Origin: Sphingomonas sp. ATCC 31555
Lineage (GTDB): Bacteria > Pseudomonadota > Alphaproteobacteria > Sphingomonadales > Sphingomonadaceae
Assembly: GCF_000282895.1 (NCBI RefSeq)
Contig: NZ_ALBQ01000011.1
Location: 310,001-374,000, forward strand
Reading direction: 5' to 3'
Length of the DNA stretch: 64,000 bases
Within the stretch, counting starts at the first letter, position 1; each line of letters begins with the position of its first letter. The notes beneath the pieces were generated by a model. The model saw only the letters and a program-made list of their open reading frames with translations, was not told the DNA's origin and did not search any database. Below are positions 1-9,428 of this stretch, piece by piece. Both the position numbers and the translations under genes were made by a program.

Positions 1-2
1 GC

Positions 3-884
3 TGGTCGGCCGAGCGGGAGGTGTCGCTGATGTCGGGGGGCGGCGTCGCCGATGCGCTGGAGGGCCTCGGCCACCGCGTCACCCGGATCGACCTGGACCG
101 CGACGTCGCCGCCAAGCTCGCCGAGGCGAAGCCGGACGTGGTGTTCAACGCGCTCCACGGCACCCCGGGCGAGGACGGCAGCGTGCAGGGGATGCTCGAC
201 CTGATGGGCATCCGCTATACCCATTCGGGCATGGTCACCTCGGTGATCGCGATCGACAAGCAGCTGACCAAGCAGGCGCTGGTGCCGCACGGCATCCCGA
301 TGCCCGGCGGGCGGATGGTGTCGCGCGAGGAGCTGTACCGGCAGGATCCGCTGCCGCGCCCCTATGTGCTCAAGCCGGTCAACGAAGGTTCGTCGGTGGG
401 CGTGGCGATCGTCACCGCCGAGAGCAATGTCGGCAATCCGATCAGCCCGCAAGCGCGCGGCCCCTGGCAGGAGTTCGACGCACTGCTCGCCGAGCCGTTC
501 ATCCGCGGGCGCGAGCTGACCACCGCGGTGCTGGGCGACCAGGCGCTGGGCGTGACCGAACTGAAGCCTAAGAGCGGTTTCTACGACTATGAATCCAAAT
601 ACACCGACGGCCTCACCGAACACGTCTTCCCGGCGCAGATCCCGGACGATGTGGCGGAAGCGTGCAAGCGGATCGCGCTCGACGCGCACCGGCTGCTCGG
701 CTGCAAGGGCGCCTCGCGCGCCGATTTCCGCTGGGACGATACGCAGGGCGTCGACGGGCTGTTCCTGCTCGAGGTCAACACCCAGCCCGGCATGACTCCG
801 CTCAGCCTGGTGCCCGAACAGGCGCGCCATCTGGGCATCGACTATGCTACGCTCGTGCAACGGATCGTCGAGGAGGCATTGTGA
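3..884 (+). CDS. ddlB: D-alanine--D-alanine ligase, 5' end cut by the window
   Basis: ATP-grasp ligase that joins two D-alanines for the peptidoglycan precursor in the cytoplasm. The frame is open from base 3 and reads WSAEREVSLMSGGGVADAL, which is the usual N-terminal region of Ddl a few residues after the start, so the true start lies upstream of the window; the GTG at 21 is internal. The ATP-grasp hallmarks YVLKPVNEGSSVGV, EPFIRGRELT and the C-terminal FLLEVNTQPGMT are all present. The stop overlaps the ftsQ start (GTGA), and the ftsQ-ftsA-ftsZ order is the standard division and cell-wall cluster of alphaproteobacteria. Confidence 0.96.
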   Translation, partial: WSAEREVSLMSGGGVADALEGLGHRVTRIDLDRDVAAKLAEAKPDVVFNALHGTPGEDGSVQGMLDLMGIRYTHSGMVTSVIAIDKQLTKQALVPHGIPMPGGRMVSREELYRQDPLPRPYVLKPVNEGSSVGVAIVTAESNVGNPISPQARGPWQEFDALLAEPFIRGRELTTAVLGDQALGVTELKPKSGFYDYESKYTDGLTEHVFPAQIPDDVAEACKRIALDAHRLLGCKGASRADFRWDDTQGVDGLFLLEVNTQPGMTPLSLVPEQARHLGIDYATLVQRIVEEAL

Positions 885-1843
885 GCCGCAGGCCCGCCCA
901 GCAACAGCGCGCGACGACGCGGCGCGGCGACAAGCCGAAGCCGCGCGGCACCGCCGCGCGACGGCCGCAGCGGGCGAGCATTGTCGATCAGGCGATTTCC
1001 GGCCTGCCGATCAGCCCCGATACGCTCCACAAGATCGTTACCTGGAGCATCGTAAGCGCGGTCGGCGCGGTGGTGCTGACGGTCGGCATCCTGGCGGGCG
1101 TGCCGCAGATGATCGGCGTCGGCATCGCCCAGGCGGTGGGTGATGCCGGTTTGCGTGTCGACGAGATCCAGATCGACGGGCTGAAGCGGATGGATCGCGC
1201 GACCGTGTACGAGCAGGTGCTCGATCAGGATTCGCGGGCAATGCCGCTGGTGAATCTGGAGGATGTGCGGCAGCGGCTGCTGCAATTCCCTTGGGTCAAG
1301 GATGCCCGTGTGTCGCGGCGGCTGCCCCACACGCTTCACATCTATATCGAGGAGCGTGTGCCTGCCGCGATCTGGCAGAATCACGGGCGGCTGATGCTGG
1401 TCGATCCGGAAGGCGTGCCGCTGGAGCCGGTGTCCGCCGAAGCGATGCCCGATCTGCCGCTGCTGATCGGTGACGGCGCCAATGTGCAGGAAGCGGCGCG
1501 CAAGCGTCTGCTCGATGGGCAACCCGGCTTGAAGCCGCTGGTCAAGGCGACGAGTTGGGTCGGCAATCGCAGGTGGGACCTGTTCTTCACCTCCGGTGAG
1601 AAGCTGCAGCTTCCCGAAGGCGATGCGGCCGCAGCGGCTGCGCTGAAGAAGTTCGTGGCGATCGATGCGCAGCAGCGGCTGCTCGGCCGCGGCTATCTGG
1701 GATTTGACATGCGCGACGACAGCAAGTTGGTTGTCCGGCGCCAGGGGGTGGTCGAACCGCCGCAGCCGGCACCGGCCGCGCCGGCATCGCCGCCGCCGGC
1801 GACGGCACCCGTAGCGGCGGGCGCGGTGCAGGGGGAAGGCTGA
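881..1843 (+). CDS. ftsQ: Cell division protein FtsQ
   Basis: Bitopic inner-membrane divisome protein of 320 residues. A basic cytoplasmic N-terminus (about residues 1-48, rich in R, K and Q) is followed by one membrane segment (about 50-73). A periplasmic POTRA domain starts at LRVDEIQIDGLKRM, and the FtsQ domain follows with FPWVKDARVSRRLPHTL. The tail (about 300-320) is Ala/Pro rich and probably disordered. The GTG at 881 was chosen because it overlaps the ddlB stop as GTGA and has GAGGAGG just upstream; the same frame is open further upstream, but only antiparallel to ddlB coding sequence. It ends in a TGATG overlap with ftsA. Confidence 0.93.
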   Translation: MSRRPAQQQRATTRRGDKPKPRGTAARRPQRASIVDQAISGLPISPDTLHKIVTWSIVSAVGAVVLTVGILAGVPQMIGVGIAQAVGDAGLRVDEIQIDGLKRMDRATVYEQVLDQDSRAMPLVNLEDVRQRLLQFPWVKDARVSRRLPHTLHIYIEERVPAAIWQNHGRLMLVDPEGVPLEPVSAEAMPDLPLLIGDGANVQEAARKRLLDGQPGLKPLVKATSWVGNRRWDLFFTSGEKLQLPEGDAAAAAALKKFVAIDAQQRLLGRGYLGFDMRDDSKLVVRRQGVVEPPQPAPAAPASPPPATAPVAAGAVQGEG

Positions 1844-3105
1844 TGGCGAAAGTTGCACCCGAAGGGCTGATCACCGCGCTCGATGTGGGGTCATCGAAGG
1901 TTTCGGCGCTGATCGCGCAGCGGAGCGAGGACGGCAATCTGGTCGTGCTAGGCACCGGGCAGCGGGAAAGCCGGGGCGTGAAGCGCGGCTATGTTGCCGA
2001 CATGCGCACCACCGAAATCGCGATCCGCGAGGCGGTGGAGCAGGCGGAACGGATCGCCGGCTTCAACATCGAGGATGTGTGGGTCAGCTTTTCGGCCGGC
2101 GGGCTGGTTTCCAGCATCGTCAAGCTGGAGGCCGACCTGGGCGGCCACCGGGTCGAGCAATCCGATATCGACGATCTGCTCCGCGCCGGGCAGGATGCGA
2201 TCGACCCGCAGGGCAGGATGGTGCTGCATGCGCAACCGACCCGCTACACGGTGGACGGGCTGGGGGGTGTGAAGCGGCCGCTGGGCCTGCACGCCGATCG
2301 GCTGGGCGTCGACGTGCATGTGGTGACGACCGACGGGTCGCCGGTGCGCAACCTGGATCTGTGCGTGCGGTCCGCGCATCTCGAAGTGCGCTCGATCATC
2401 GCCGCGCCGGTGGCGACCGGGCTGGCCTGCCTTACCGAGGAGGAGCGCGAACTGGGCGTCGCGCTGGTTGAGATCGGCGCGGGGGTCACCAATGTATCGG
2501 TGTTCGCGCAGGGCGTGCTCGCCGGGCTTGCCTCGATCCCGATGGGATCGGCCGACATCACCGACGATATCGCCGCCGCGTTCGGCACCGCCCGTGCCTG
2601 GGCCGAGCGGACGAAGTGTTTCCACGGCTCGGCCAATCTCAGCCCGCGCGACAATCGCGAGATGATCGAAGTGACGCCGGCCACTGCCGAGGAAGGCAGC
2701 GAGGGCCAGCGCATCACCAAGGCGGCGCTGAACACGGTGATCCGCCAGCGGCTGGAGCGGCTGATTACCGATATTCAGAAGGAACTGAAGCGGCTCAACT
2801 TCCAGGATCCCGTTGGGCGGCAGATCGTGCTGACCGGCGGTGGCGCGGAATTGGCGGGCGTGGCCGATTACGCGCAGCAGGCGCTGGGCAATGCGGTGCG
2901 CGTGGGCAAGCCGCGCGGATTGCTGGCGATGCCCAGCGCGCATAGCGGCCCGGCCTTTTCGACGCTGGCGGGACTGGCGCAATTCGCCGCCGCGGATCCG
3001 ATCGATTTGCGCGCGCTGGAGCCGGGGCGGCACCAGCTCGTCACCCGGGCAAGCCCGGGCGCTCTGTTCCAGCGGTTGATCGCAGCGTTCCGGGCGAATT
3101 ATTAG
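1843..3105 (+). CDS. ftsA: Cell division protein FtsA
   Basis: Actin-fold ATPase that tethers FtsZ to the membrane. It has 420 residues, normal for the family. The N-terminal phosphate-1 motif ALDVGSSKVSALI, the SHS2 (1C) region after it, the second phosphate motif VEIGAGVTNVSVF and the adenosine-binding IVLTGGGAELAG are visible. The C-terminus ends in a basic, hydrophobic stretch (LFQRLIAAFRANY) fitting the membrane-targeting amphipathic helix. The ATG overlaps the ftsQ stop by one base, so translation is probably coupled. Confidence 0.96.
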   Translation: MAKVAPEGLITALDVGSSKVSALIAQRSEDGNLVVLGTGQRESRGVKRGYVADMRTTEIAIREAVEQAERIAGFNIEDVWVSFSAGGLVSSIVKLEADLGGHRVEQSDIDDLLRAGQDAIDPQGRMVLHAQPTRYTVDGLGGVKRPLGLHADRLGVDVHVVTTDGSPVRNLDLCVRSAHLEVRSIIAAPVATGLACLTEEERELGVALVEIGAGVTNVSVFAQGVLAGLASIPMGSADITDDIAAAFGTARAWAERTKCFHGSANLSPRDNREMIEVTPATAEEGSEGQRITKAALNTVIRQRLERLITDIQKELKRLNFQDPVGRQIVLTGGGAELAGVADYAQQALGNAVRVGKPRGLLAMPSAHSGPAFSTLAGLAQFAAADPIDLRALEPGRHQLVTRASPGALFQRLIAAFRANY

Positions 3106-3214
3106 GGAAATGCGTCCGGCAGGGTGTTAGGGCTAGAGTCGTCGCCTCGGTTCGTGCAGACAAGAATTTCAGGTTGCGCAGCGCGCGCGATGCGCTGCCA
3201 CGGGAGACCATAGA

Positions 3215-4681
3215 ATGAGTATCGATTTCCTTCCGCCCGACGTGGACGAACTGACGCCGAAGATCGCGGTGATCGGGGTTGGTGGCGCCGGCGGTAACGC
3301 CATCGCCAACATGATCCGCGCCGAGGTGCAGGGCGTCGAATTTCTGGTCGCCAACACCGATGCGCAGGCGCTGAAGCAGTCGGTGGCGCCCCAGCGCATC
3401 CAACTGGGCGCGAAGATCACACAAGGCCTGGGCGCGGGTTCGCGGCCCGAGATCGGCCGTGCCGCGGCCGAGGAGACGATCGAGCAGGTGCAGGCGTCGC
3501 TCGAGGGCGCACACATGTGCTTCATCGCCGCCGGCATGGGCGGCGGCACCGGCACCGGTGCGGCGCCGGTGATCGCGAAGGCGGCGCGTGACATGGGCAT
3601 TCTCACCGTGGGTGTGGTGACCAAGCCGTTCGCCTTCGAAGGCAAGCGCCGCGCGCAGTCGGCCGAGGCGGGCATCGAAGAGCTGCAGAAATATGTCGAT
3701 ACGCTGATCGTCATCCCGAACCAGAACCTGTTCCTGATCGCCAACGCGAACACGACCTTCAAGGAAGCGTTCGAGATGGCCGACGAGGTGCTGCAGCAGG
3801 GTGTGCGCGGCATTACCGACCTGATGGTGATGCCCGGCTTGATCAACCTCGACTTCGCCGACGTCCGTTCGGTGATGCAGGAGATGGGCAAGGCGATGAT
3901 GGGCACCGGCGAGGCGGACGGCGACGACCGCGCGCTGATTGCCGCCCAGAAGGCGATCGCCAACCCGCTGCTGGACGGCGTCTCGATGAACGGCGCCAAG
4001 GGCGTGATCGTATCGATCACCGGCGGCGAGGACATGCGCCTGCTCGAGGTGGACGAGGCCGCCAACCACATCCGCGAGCTGGTCGATCCCGACGCGAACA
4101 TCATCTGGGGTTCGGCGTTCAACCCGGAGCTGGAAGGCCGCATCCGCGTGTCGGTGGTCGCCACCGGTATCGACGCGAATGTCGAGAACCGCCCGGCGGC
4201 ACCGGCCGAGCAGCCGCGCGTCTTTTCCTTCTCCACGCCGCGTCGCACGACGGCCGAACCTGCAGCGGCGGCAACTGCTCCCGTTGCAGCTCCGGAGCCG
4301 GCACCCGCGCCGGTCGTCGAGGAAGCACCGGCGCCGGTGACGCCGGAACCCGTCGCGGCCGCGCCTGTACCGGCGCCGGAGCCTGCTGCCCCGGTGCCCC
4401 CCGCCGACGAACTGCTGCTGGGTGCGGACGCAATGGTGCCGGCACCCGCGGCCGAACCGCGCCCGGCGCCCGCACCTGCTCCCGAAGCTCCGGCCGGCCG
4501 CCGTCGCTGGCTGACCGGCGGCGACGAGGATGCCGACACGCGTCCGCGCGCGAAGACCGGCGGCACGCTGTTCGAGCGCATGGCCTCGGCTTCGCGCGGC
4601 GGCACCGGCAAGGCGGGCGAGGACGAGGACAAGGACCCGCTCGATATCCCGCGGTTCCTGCGCAGCCAGAACAACCAGTAA
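3215..4681 (+). CDS. ftsZ: Cell division protein FtsZ
   Basis: Tubulin-like GTPase that forms the Z ring. It has 488 residues; the conserved core occupies about 1-320 with the [11 protein letters not shown] start and the tubulin signature [13 protein letters not shown] long Pro/Ala-rich linker (about 335-435) is typical of sphingomonads. The C-terminal peptide [12 protein letters not shown] is the FtsA/ZipA docking sequence. The start has GGGAGACC a few bases upstream. The 109 bases between ftsA and ftsZ contain no gene and probably hold an ftsZ promoter, though I cannot point to a clear one. Confidence 0.98.
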   Translation: MSIDFLPPDVDELTPKIAVIGVGGAGGNAIANMIRAEVQGVEFLVANTDAQALKQSVAPQRIQLGAKITQGLGAGSRPEIGRAAAEETIEQVQASLEGAHMCFIAAGMGGGTGTGAAPVIAKAARDMGILTVGVVTKPFAFEGKRRAQSAEAGIEELQKYVDTLIVIPNQNLFLIANANTTFKEAFEMADEVLQQGVRGITDLMVMPGLINLDFADVRSVMQEMGKAMMGTGEADGDDRALIAAQKAIANPLLDGVSMNGAKGVIVSITGGEDMRLLEVDEAANHIRELVDPDANIIWGSAFNPELEGRIRVSVVATGIDANVENRPAAPAEQPRVFSFSTPRRTTAEPAAAATAPVAAPEPAPAPVVEEAPAPVTPEPVAAAPVPAPEPAAPVPPADELLLGADAMVPAPAAEPRPAPAPAPEAPAGRRRWLTGGDEDADTRPRAKTGGTLFERMASASRGGTGKAGEDEDKDPLDIPRFLRSQNNQ

Positions 4682-4768
4682 CAGGGCGCACGGGTGGCAC
4701 GGTTCGCCGGCCACCCGTCCCGCTTGTCAGCGGCCGTTCAGCGCCGCGGCGCTAGCAGGTTGGTTGGC

Positions 4769-6400
4769 ATGATCAGCAAAAGACATCTTGGCATCGGCGC
4801 TATCGCGTCGGCGCTCATCCTAGGTGCGTCCCCGGTGCGCGCGCAGAACGAGGTTGTGCAGCAGCACAATCCGGACGCGGACGCGCTGGCGACGCAGATG
4901 CGGGTACTTGCGGAAAATCCGCAGGACGTGGACGCGCTGCTCGCCGCCGCCCGGCTGAGCACCCGTTTGGGCGATCTTTCGGGAAGCCTGGCGCTGCTGC
5001 AGCGCGCCGAGGCGGTGGAATCGAGCAACCCGCGCATCGCCAGCACGCGCGCAGCGGTGCTGGTGCGGATGGAGCGCCCCGGCGAGGCTTTGCGGCTGTT
5101 CCAGCAGGCCGAATCGCGCGGCGTGGATCCGCGCGAATATGCTGCCGATCGCGGCTTCGCCTATGATCTGCTCGGCCAACCGCTGCTTGCCCAGCGCGAT
5201 TACAAGCTGGCGCTCGCCACCCGGCGCGAGGACGAAGTGGTGCGCCGCTACGCGCTCTCGATGGGCATCAGCGGCAATCCGGACCAGGCGCAGCGGGAAC
5301 TGGATGCCCTGTTGCGGGCGCAGGATCGCCCCGCCTGGCGCGCCCGCGCCTTCATCCTGGCGATGAACGGCGACGTGCAGGGTGCCGAGAAAATCGCGGC
5401 AACGATGATGCCGGGCTCGATGGGCAAGGATCTGCTGCCCTTCTTCCGCCGGTTGCAGGCATTGCCTGCTGCCGATCGCGCCTTCGCGGTGCATTTCGGC
5501 GCGCTTTCGCCCACGCCGGCGCGGCTTGCCGATGCGCGGCTTGCGCCATCGTTGCCGGCCTATGTGCCAGGCGCTGCGGCCGGGCAGGTGACGCGGGCGC
5601 AGCCGGCGCCCGTGCCCGCAGCCACGCCGGCGGCGCGGACGATTCGATCGACCGCACCGCGTATTGCGCAGGCGCAAGTGGCGCCGCCGGCGCGCGCCTT
5701 GACGCCGACGCCAACCCCTACGCCCACGCCGGCACCGGCACCGGCGCCGGCACCGGCCCCGGTGCAGCCACGGCCGGCCGCGCCGCCGCAAACAGCGAGG
5801 GTTGGCGCGGAGAGTTCGACGCTTGCGTCGATCATCGCCGGCATTTCCGTTCCCGATAGCGAGCGGGCGCTGGTCCGCCGGCCGGTGACGGTAACGCCGC
5901 CCGCGGTTGCGCGCACCGCACCGCCAGCCGTGCCCGTGGCGGCGAAGCCCAAGCCGACGCCCAAGCCGGCGGCAATGGCCGACGAGGATGCGCCGGAAAG
6001 CAAGCCTGCGCGTGGTGCCAAGCGCTCCGATCCGCGGATGACCGATGCCGAAGCAACCAAGCCCGGCAGGGGCGATGCGCGAAAGGGCAAGAAGCCCGAG
6101 CCGAAAAAACCCGATCCGGCGAAGACCGATCCCGCGCGGATCTGGGTGCAGGTGGCCAGCGGCGCAAATGAGGATACTTTGAATCGCGCGTGGAAGGGCG
6201 TGGTCGCCAAGGCGCCTGCGTTGTTCAAGGGGCGCGGCGGCTGGTGGACGCCGGTGCGCGCGACCAATCGGATCATGACGGGGCCGTTCAAGACCAATGC
6301 CGAGGCGCAGGGCTTCGTCAACAAGCTGGCGGGCGACGGCGTTTCGGCCTTTGTCGTAGCGAGCGAGGCAGGCCAGAAGGTAAGCAAGATCGCGCCTTGA
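4769..6400 (+). CDS. Exported TPR and SPOR domain protein
   Basis: Predicted secreted or envelope protein of 543 residues. The ATG at 4769 opens a clean signal peptide ([19 protein letters not shown], cleavage near VRAQ); the in-frame GTG 75 bases earlier would put a Pro/Arg-rich extension before it. Residues about 30-230 form helical TPR-like repeats (for example [20 protein letters not shown]). A low-complexity Pro/Ala/Thr linker ([16 protein letters not shown], about 310-335) and a Lys-rich region follow. The C-terminal ~75 residues ([12 protein letters not shown] to VVASEAG) are a SPOR domain, which binds denuded septal peptidoglycan, so a division-site role next to ftsZ is plausible but inferred. 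Confidence 0.85.
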   Translation: MISKRHLGIGAIASALILGASPVRAQNEVVQQHNPDADALATQMRVLAENPQDVDALLAAARLSTRLGDLSGSLALLQRAEAVESSNPRIASTRAAVLVRMERPGEALRLFQQAESRGVDPREYAADRGFAYDLLGQPLLAQRDYKLALATRREDEVVRRYALSMGISGNPDQAQRELDALLRAQDRPAWRARAFILAMNGDVQGAEKIAATMMPGSMGKDLLPFFRRLQALPAADRAFAVHFGALSPTPARLADARLAPSLPAYVPGAAAGQVTRAQPAPVPAATPAARTIRSTAPRIAQAQVAPPARALTPTPTPTPTPAPAPAPAPAPVQPRPAAPPQTARVGAESSTLASIIAGISVPDSERALVRRPVTVTPPAVARTAPPAVPVAAKPKPTPKPAAMADEDAPESKPARGAKRSDPRMTDAEATKPGRGDARKGKKPEPKKPDPAKTDPARIWVQVASGANEDTLNRAWKGVVAKAPALFKGRGGWWTPVRATNRIMTGPFKTNAEAQGFVNKLAGDGVSAFVVASEAGQKVSKIAP

Positions 6401-6440
6401 GACTTCGACAAGCGCGGTTCGCTCCGCTAGGGCGCACCAG

Positions 6441-7607
6441 GTGAAACCCATTTCCCCCTGGGCCTGTATGCCCGGCCAGACTCGCGGTCGCCTCCATCCC
6501 GAACCGGGCGGCGGCGCGCGCGGCCCTCGCGACGCGTTCCAGCGCGACCGCGACCGCATCATCCATTCGATCAGCTTTCGTCGGCTGCGGCATAAGACCC
6601 AGGTGTTCATGGCGCCCGATGGCGACCATTTCCGCGTGCGCCTCACGCACAGCCTGGAAGTGGCGCAGATCGGCCGCGCAATTGCGCGTGCGCTGGGGCT
6701 GAACGAGGATCTGACCGAGGCGCTCTGCCTGGCGCACGATATCGGCCATCCGCCCTTTGGCCATGCCGGTGAGGATGCGCTGGAAGCGGCGCTGGCGGGC
6801 AAGGGCGGGTTTGATCACAACGGACATACGCTGCGCACGCTGACGGTGCTCGAGAAGCCGTATCCTGCGTGGGATGGCCTGAACCTCACCTGGGATACGC
6901 TGGAGGGCCTGGCCAAGCACAACGGCCCGATCCACGAACCGCAATGGGCGCTGGCGGGCACGGACACCGCCTTCCCGTTGCACCTGAACCAATGGCCCTC
7001 GCTGGAAGCGCAGGTGGCGGCGATCGCCGACGATATCGCCTATGACAATCACGATATCGACGATGGCCTGCGCGCCGGGCTGCTGACCCTCGATCAGATC
7101 ATGGAAGTACCGATGATCGCGCGCGCCTGGGGTGAAGTGGAGGCGCGGTTCCCCGGCGTACGCCCGAAGCGGCTGACCGGCGAACTCATCCGTTCGCAGA
7201 TCGGCGCCATGGTCAACGATTTGATGGCCGAAACACAGCGCCGCGTTGCTAACGCGGGGGTGGAGACCGTGGACGATGTTCGCGACGCCGGACAGTGCCT
7301 GGCCGGCTTCTCGCCCGAGATGCGTGATGCCGAGCGCGGGCTGAAGCGCTTCATGTACGCGAATCTCTACCACCACCCAAGCCAACTGGCTGCGGCCGAC
7401 GCGGCGCGGCAGGTGGTGGCCGGGCTGTTCGCCGCCTATGCGGCCGATCCTGCGACGATGCCGGCGGAATGGCGGGATGCGCTGCCGGAGGAGGAGCCCT
7501 GGCGGAGCCGGCACATCGCCGACTTCATTGCCGGGATGACCGATCGCTACGCCATCGCGCGGTATCGCGAGCTTTGTGGGACGATCGATCTGCCCGAGGG
7601 CTTTTGA
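6441..7607 (+). CDS. dgt: dGTP triphosphohydrolase-like HD-domain protein
   Basis: Deoxyguanosinetriphosphate triphosphohydrolase-like protein (388 residues) that would hydrolyse dNTPs to nucleoside plus triphosphate. The N-terminal [19 protein letters not shown] motif and the HD metal ligands in [34 protein letters not shown] and [17 protein letters not shown] are intact. It starts with GTG at 6441. Bacterial members of this short type are usually annotated dgt-like; substrate preference cannot be read from sequence. Confidence 0.92.
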   Translation: MKPISPWACMPGQTRGRLHPEPGGGARGPRDAFQRDRDRIIHSISFRRLRHKTQVFMAPDGDHFRVRLTHSLEVAQIGRAIARALGLNEDLTEALCLAHDIGHPPFGHAGEDALEAALAGKGGFDHNGHTLRTLTVLEKPYPAWDGLNLTWDTLEGLAKHNGPIHEPQWALAGTDTAFPLHLNQWPSLEAQVAAIADDIAYDNHDIDDGLRAGLLTLDQIMEVPMIARAWGEVEARFPGVRPKRLTGELIRSQIGAMVNDLMAETQRRVANAGVETVDDVRDAGQCLAGFSPEMRDAERGLKRFMYANLYHHPSQLAAADAARQVVAGLFAAYAADPATMPAEWRDALPEEEPWRSRHIADFIAGMTDRYAIARYRELCGTIDLPEGF

Positions 7608-7619
7608 GGATGCACCGAA

Positions 7620-7645
7620 ACTTCCCCCGTTCATGCGAGGGAAGT
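7620..7645. terminator. Hairpin between converging dgt and porin genes
   Basis: A 7-base inverted repeat, ACTTCCC and GGGAAGT with an 12-base loop, lies in the short space between the convergent stop codons. It has no T run on either strand, so it is at best a weak bidirectional terminator. Confidence 0.35.
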
Positions 7646-7658
7646 CCCGGTGCGATGA

Positions 7659-8474
7659 TCAGAAGGCCGCGCTCAGCGAGAACACCACCTGGCTGCCCGC
7701 GATCGTCGAGCCATCCTTGGTGTTCGAGAAGTTGGGCTGGAGATATTGGCTCTCGGCCTTGCTGATGCTGGTGTCGACATATGCGACGCCGAGGACGACC
7801 GGGCCCAGCGCGAGGTCCGCACCGATCAACCAATCGGCATAGCTGCCGGTAGGTGCGACGCTGGTGCCGTTCGGCCCGAGGCCCGGGTTACCGTCCGAAT
7901 AGCCGAGATGGGCTTTCAGCGTGACGGGGGTCTGCGGAACGGCGGTGCTGATGTCGCCCCAGAGATAGAGATTGTCTTCCTTGTCGCCCGCGCGGCTTTC
8001 CGGCGTGTTGCTCCAGTTGCCGAGCGCTTCCTGCGCCGGGGCATAGGCAACGCCCGCAAGCGCAGAGACCGGGCCGATCGAGCCGCTGAGCTTCACATAA
8101 GGCTCGGCGAAATCGGTTTTGGAAGCACCGCCCGGATACATGTACCAGGTGAGGCCGACGTCGAGCGTCGCGCCGCTGCCGAGCGGTAGCTTGTACCCGC
8201 CGACGAGATCGAGTTCCGTGTTGGAGCCGCCAAACGTTCCCCAGCCGGCAAGATTCGAGGCCCAGACCGCTGCATAGGCGCCGCTTTGGTGCGAAACGGT
8301 GAGGCCGCCCTGAATTGCCATTTCCTCATTGGACTGCGACACGCCGCGGAAGCGATAATCGGATACGAGGGCGACGCTGCCAGATACGGTAACCGGCTTA
8401 GGCGGATCGCTTTCCTGAGCGAAAGCGGGAGTGGCCAGGCCGAGCAGGGCTACGGCGGCGAGACGGGTCTTCAT
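7659..8474 (-). CDS. TorF family putative porin
   Basis: Outer-membrane beta-barrel protein of 271 residues. A signal peptide is clear (MKTRLAAVALLGLATPAFA, cleaved before QES). The mature start PVTVSGSVALVSDYRFRGVS is the signature of the TorF/Gcw_chp family, and the rest alternates aromatic and polar residues as barrel strands do, ending in a C-terminal Phe (LSAAF) typical of outer-membrane proteins. The cargo is not known for this family. It is transcribed alone, with a long upstream region. Confidence 0.88.
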   Translation of the reverse strand: MKTRLAAVALLGLATPAFAQESDPPKPVTVSGSVALVSDYRFRGVSQSNEEMAIQGGLTVSHQSGAYAAVWASNLAGWGTFGGSNTELDLVGGYKLPLGSGATLDVGLTWYMYPGGASKTDFAEPYVKLSGSIGPVSALAGVAYAPAQEALGNWSNTPESRAGDKEDNLYLWGDISTAVPQTPVTLKAHLGYSDGNPGLGPNGTSVAPTGSYADWLIGADLALGPVVLGVAYVDTSISKAESQYLQPNFSNTKDGSTIAGSQVVFSLSAAF

Positions 8475-8857
8475 GGAACATTCCCTCTCGAATGCGAGTG
8501 AGGTGAAGGTTCCCGCCTGCGTAGGGCGATGGTTGGCTCTCCAGATGGGGCCTCCCTTTCGTCCTCCGGCTACATTTGCAATGCAGCATGTCCTCTTTAT
8601 GTCTGGAATGTGTTAAAATATGTCCACGGCGATAAAAGGCGGCACTGGACCTGTTTTGTCACTGCCTCGAAAGCGTTTTGCAACGGCAGGCTGATAGAAC
8701 AATCGGCAGGAGAGATGCTTGGTTGCTCAAGGGGTTAGGAACGGCGCAGCTGACCGTTCATACAGCCCGCCTTGTGCAACCTCCCGGTAGCAAGCCGATC
8801 GGCCGCGCCTGCCGGGCTCACCTTTAGCTATTCTGTTCCGTCCCCCCAGAACGGAAA
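8475..8857. other. Intergenic stretch upstream of the porin gene
   Basis: About 380 bases without a supportable gene. The part near 8590-8650 is AT-richer than its surroundings and probably holds the porin promoter. A short imperfect inverted repeat (TTCCGT at 8836 and ACGGAA at 8851) sits next to the strong terminator that follows. I see no tRNA or known RNA fold. Confidence 0.5.
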
Positions 8858-8892
8858 CCCCCGTGATCGCATGGCGATCACGGGGGCATTTT
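8858..8892. terminator. Strong bidirectional intrinsic terminator
   Basis: A perfect 13-base stem (CCCCCGTGATCGC and GCGATCACGGGGG, loop ATG) followed on the plus strand by CATTTTT; on the minus strand it is followed by TTTCCGTTCT. It ends the minus-strand gene at 8914-9195 and insulates the porin region. Confidence 0.85.
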
Positions 8893-8913
8893 TCCGTAGG
8901 TTTGATGCGGCGA

Positions 8914-9195
8914 TCAGCGCTGCGCGACCTGCACCTTTTCCGCCTTCGGGACGCGGAAGGATACGTGATTGCCAGCGGCATTGCCATCGACCCAGCCGTT
9001 GCGCACGACAAGGCGGAAGCGCTGGTTCGCGGGCTTGGCGACGCCTTCCAGGATCTGCATGTCGCCCTTGGCGGTCGACGTGTAGACATAGGTGACGCCA
9101 TCGCGGGTGAAGCTGCGGCTGTCAGCGTTGTCGCCGGCGAAAGCCGGAGCGGCGGCGAACAGACTTGCGACGAGGGCGAGAGTGAAACGGGTCAA
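8914..9195 (-). CDS. Small exported protein of unknown function
   Basis: I do not recognise a named family. The 93-residue product starts with TTG at 9195, chosen because AGGAGAAAGATC lies directly upstream, and opens with a clear signal peptide (MTRFTLALVASLFAAAPAFA, cleaved before GDN). The mature part is about 73 residues, beta-rich in appearance (RDGVTYVYTSTAKGDMQILEG, VVRNGWVDGNAAGNHVSF), with no cysteines. It is transcribed alone between a strong terminator and the divergent DUF1800 gene. Small periplasmic proteins of this kind recur in sphingomonads. Confidence 0.75.
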   Translation of the reverse strand: MTRFTLALVASLFAAAPAFAGDNADSRSFTRDGVTYVYTSTAKGDMQILEGVAKPANQRFRLVVRNGWVDGNAAGNHVSFRVPKAEKVQVAQR

Positions 9196-9428
9196 GATCT
9201 TTCTCCTTCGAGTTCGAAAAGAGCCAGATCAGCATCCTTCTTGTGTTCTTGACCGACAGATTGTTGCGGTGCAGCAGATTCGGCAATCGCAAATGCCGGG
9301 GGTCATGGTTGCAATCCGTGCAACTGTAAATTGCGGCAAACGGTTGCGGATGCGGCGAACCGTTGGCGCTGGCAAACTTCTGCGACAGTTCAGCGCCAGG
9401 ATTGCCGCCATCGTCGGAGGGTACGCCG

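Noticed and set aside
5700..5765. Tandem repeat that could be a regulatory microsatellite
   Set aside because: It encodes the in-frame TP/AP linker of the SPOR protein and is ordinary low-complexity coding sequence.
3041..6802. Long minus-strand open frames opposite ftsZ, the SPOR protein and dgt
   Set aside because: Shadows of real plus-strand genes; low-complexity Arg/Gly/Ala sequence with no domains.
8475..8857. Possible small RNA between the porin and the terminator
   Set aside because: Apart from the strong terminator, no promoter or stable fold with known features was recognised.
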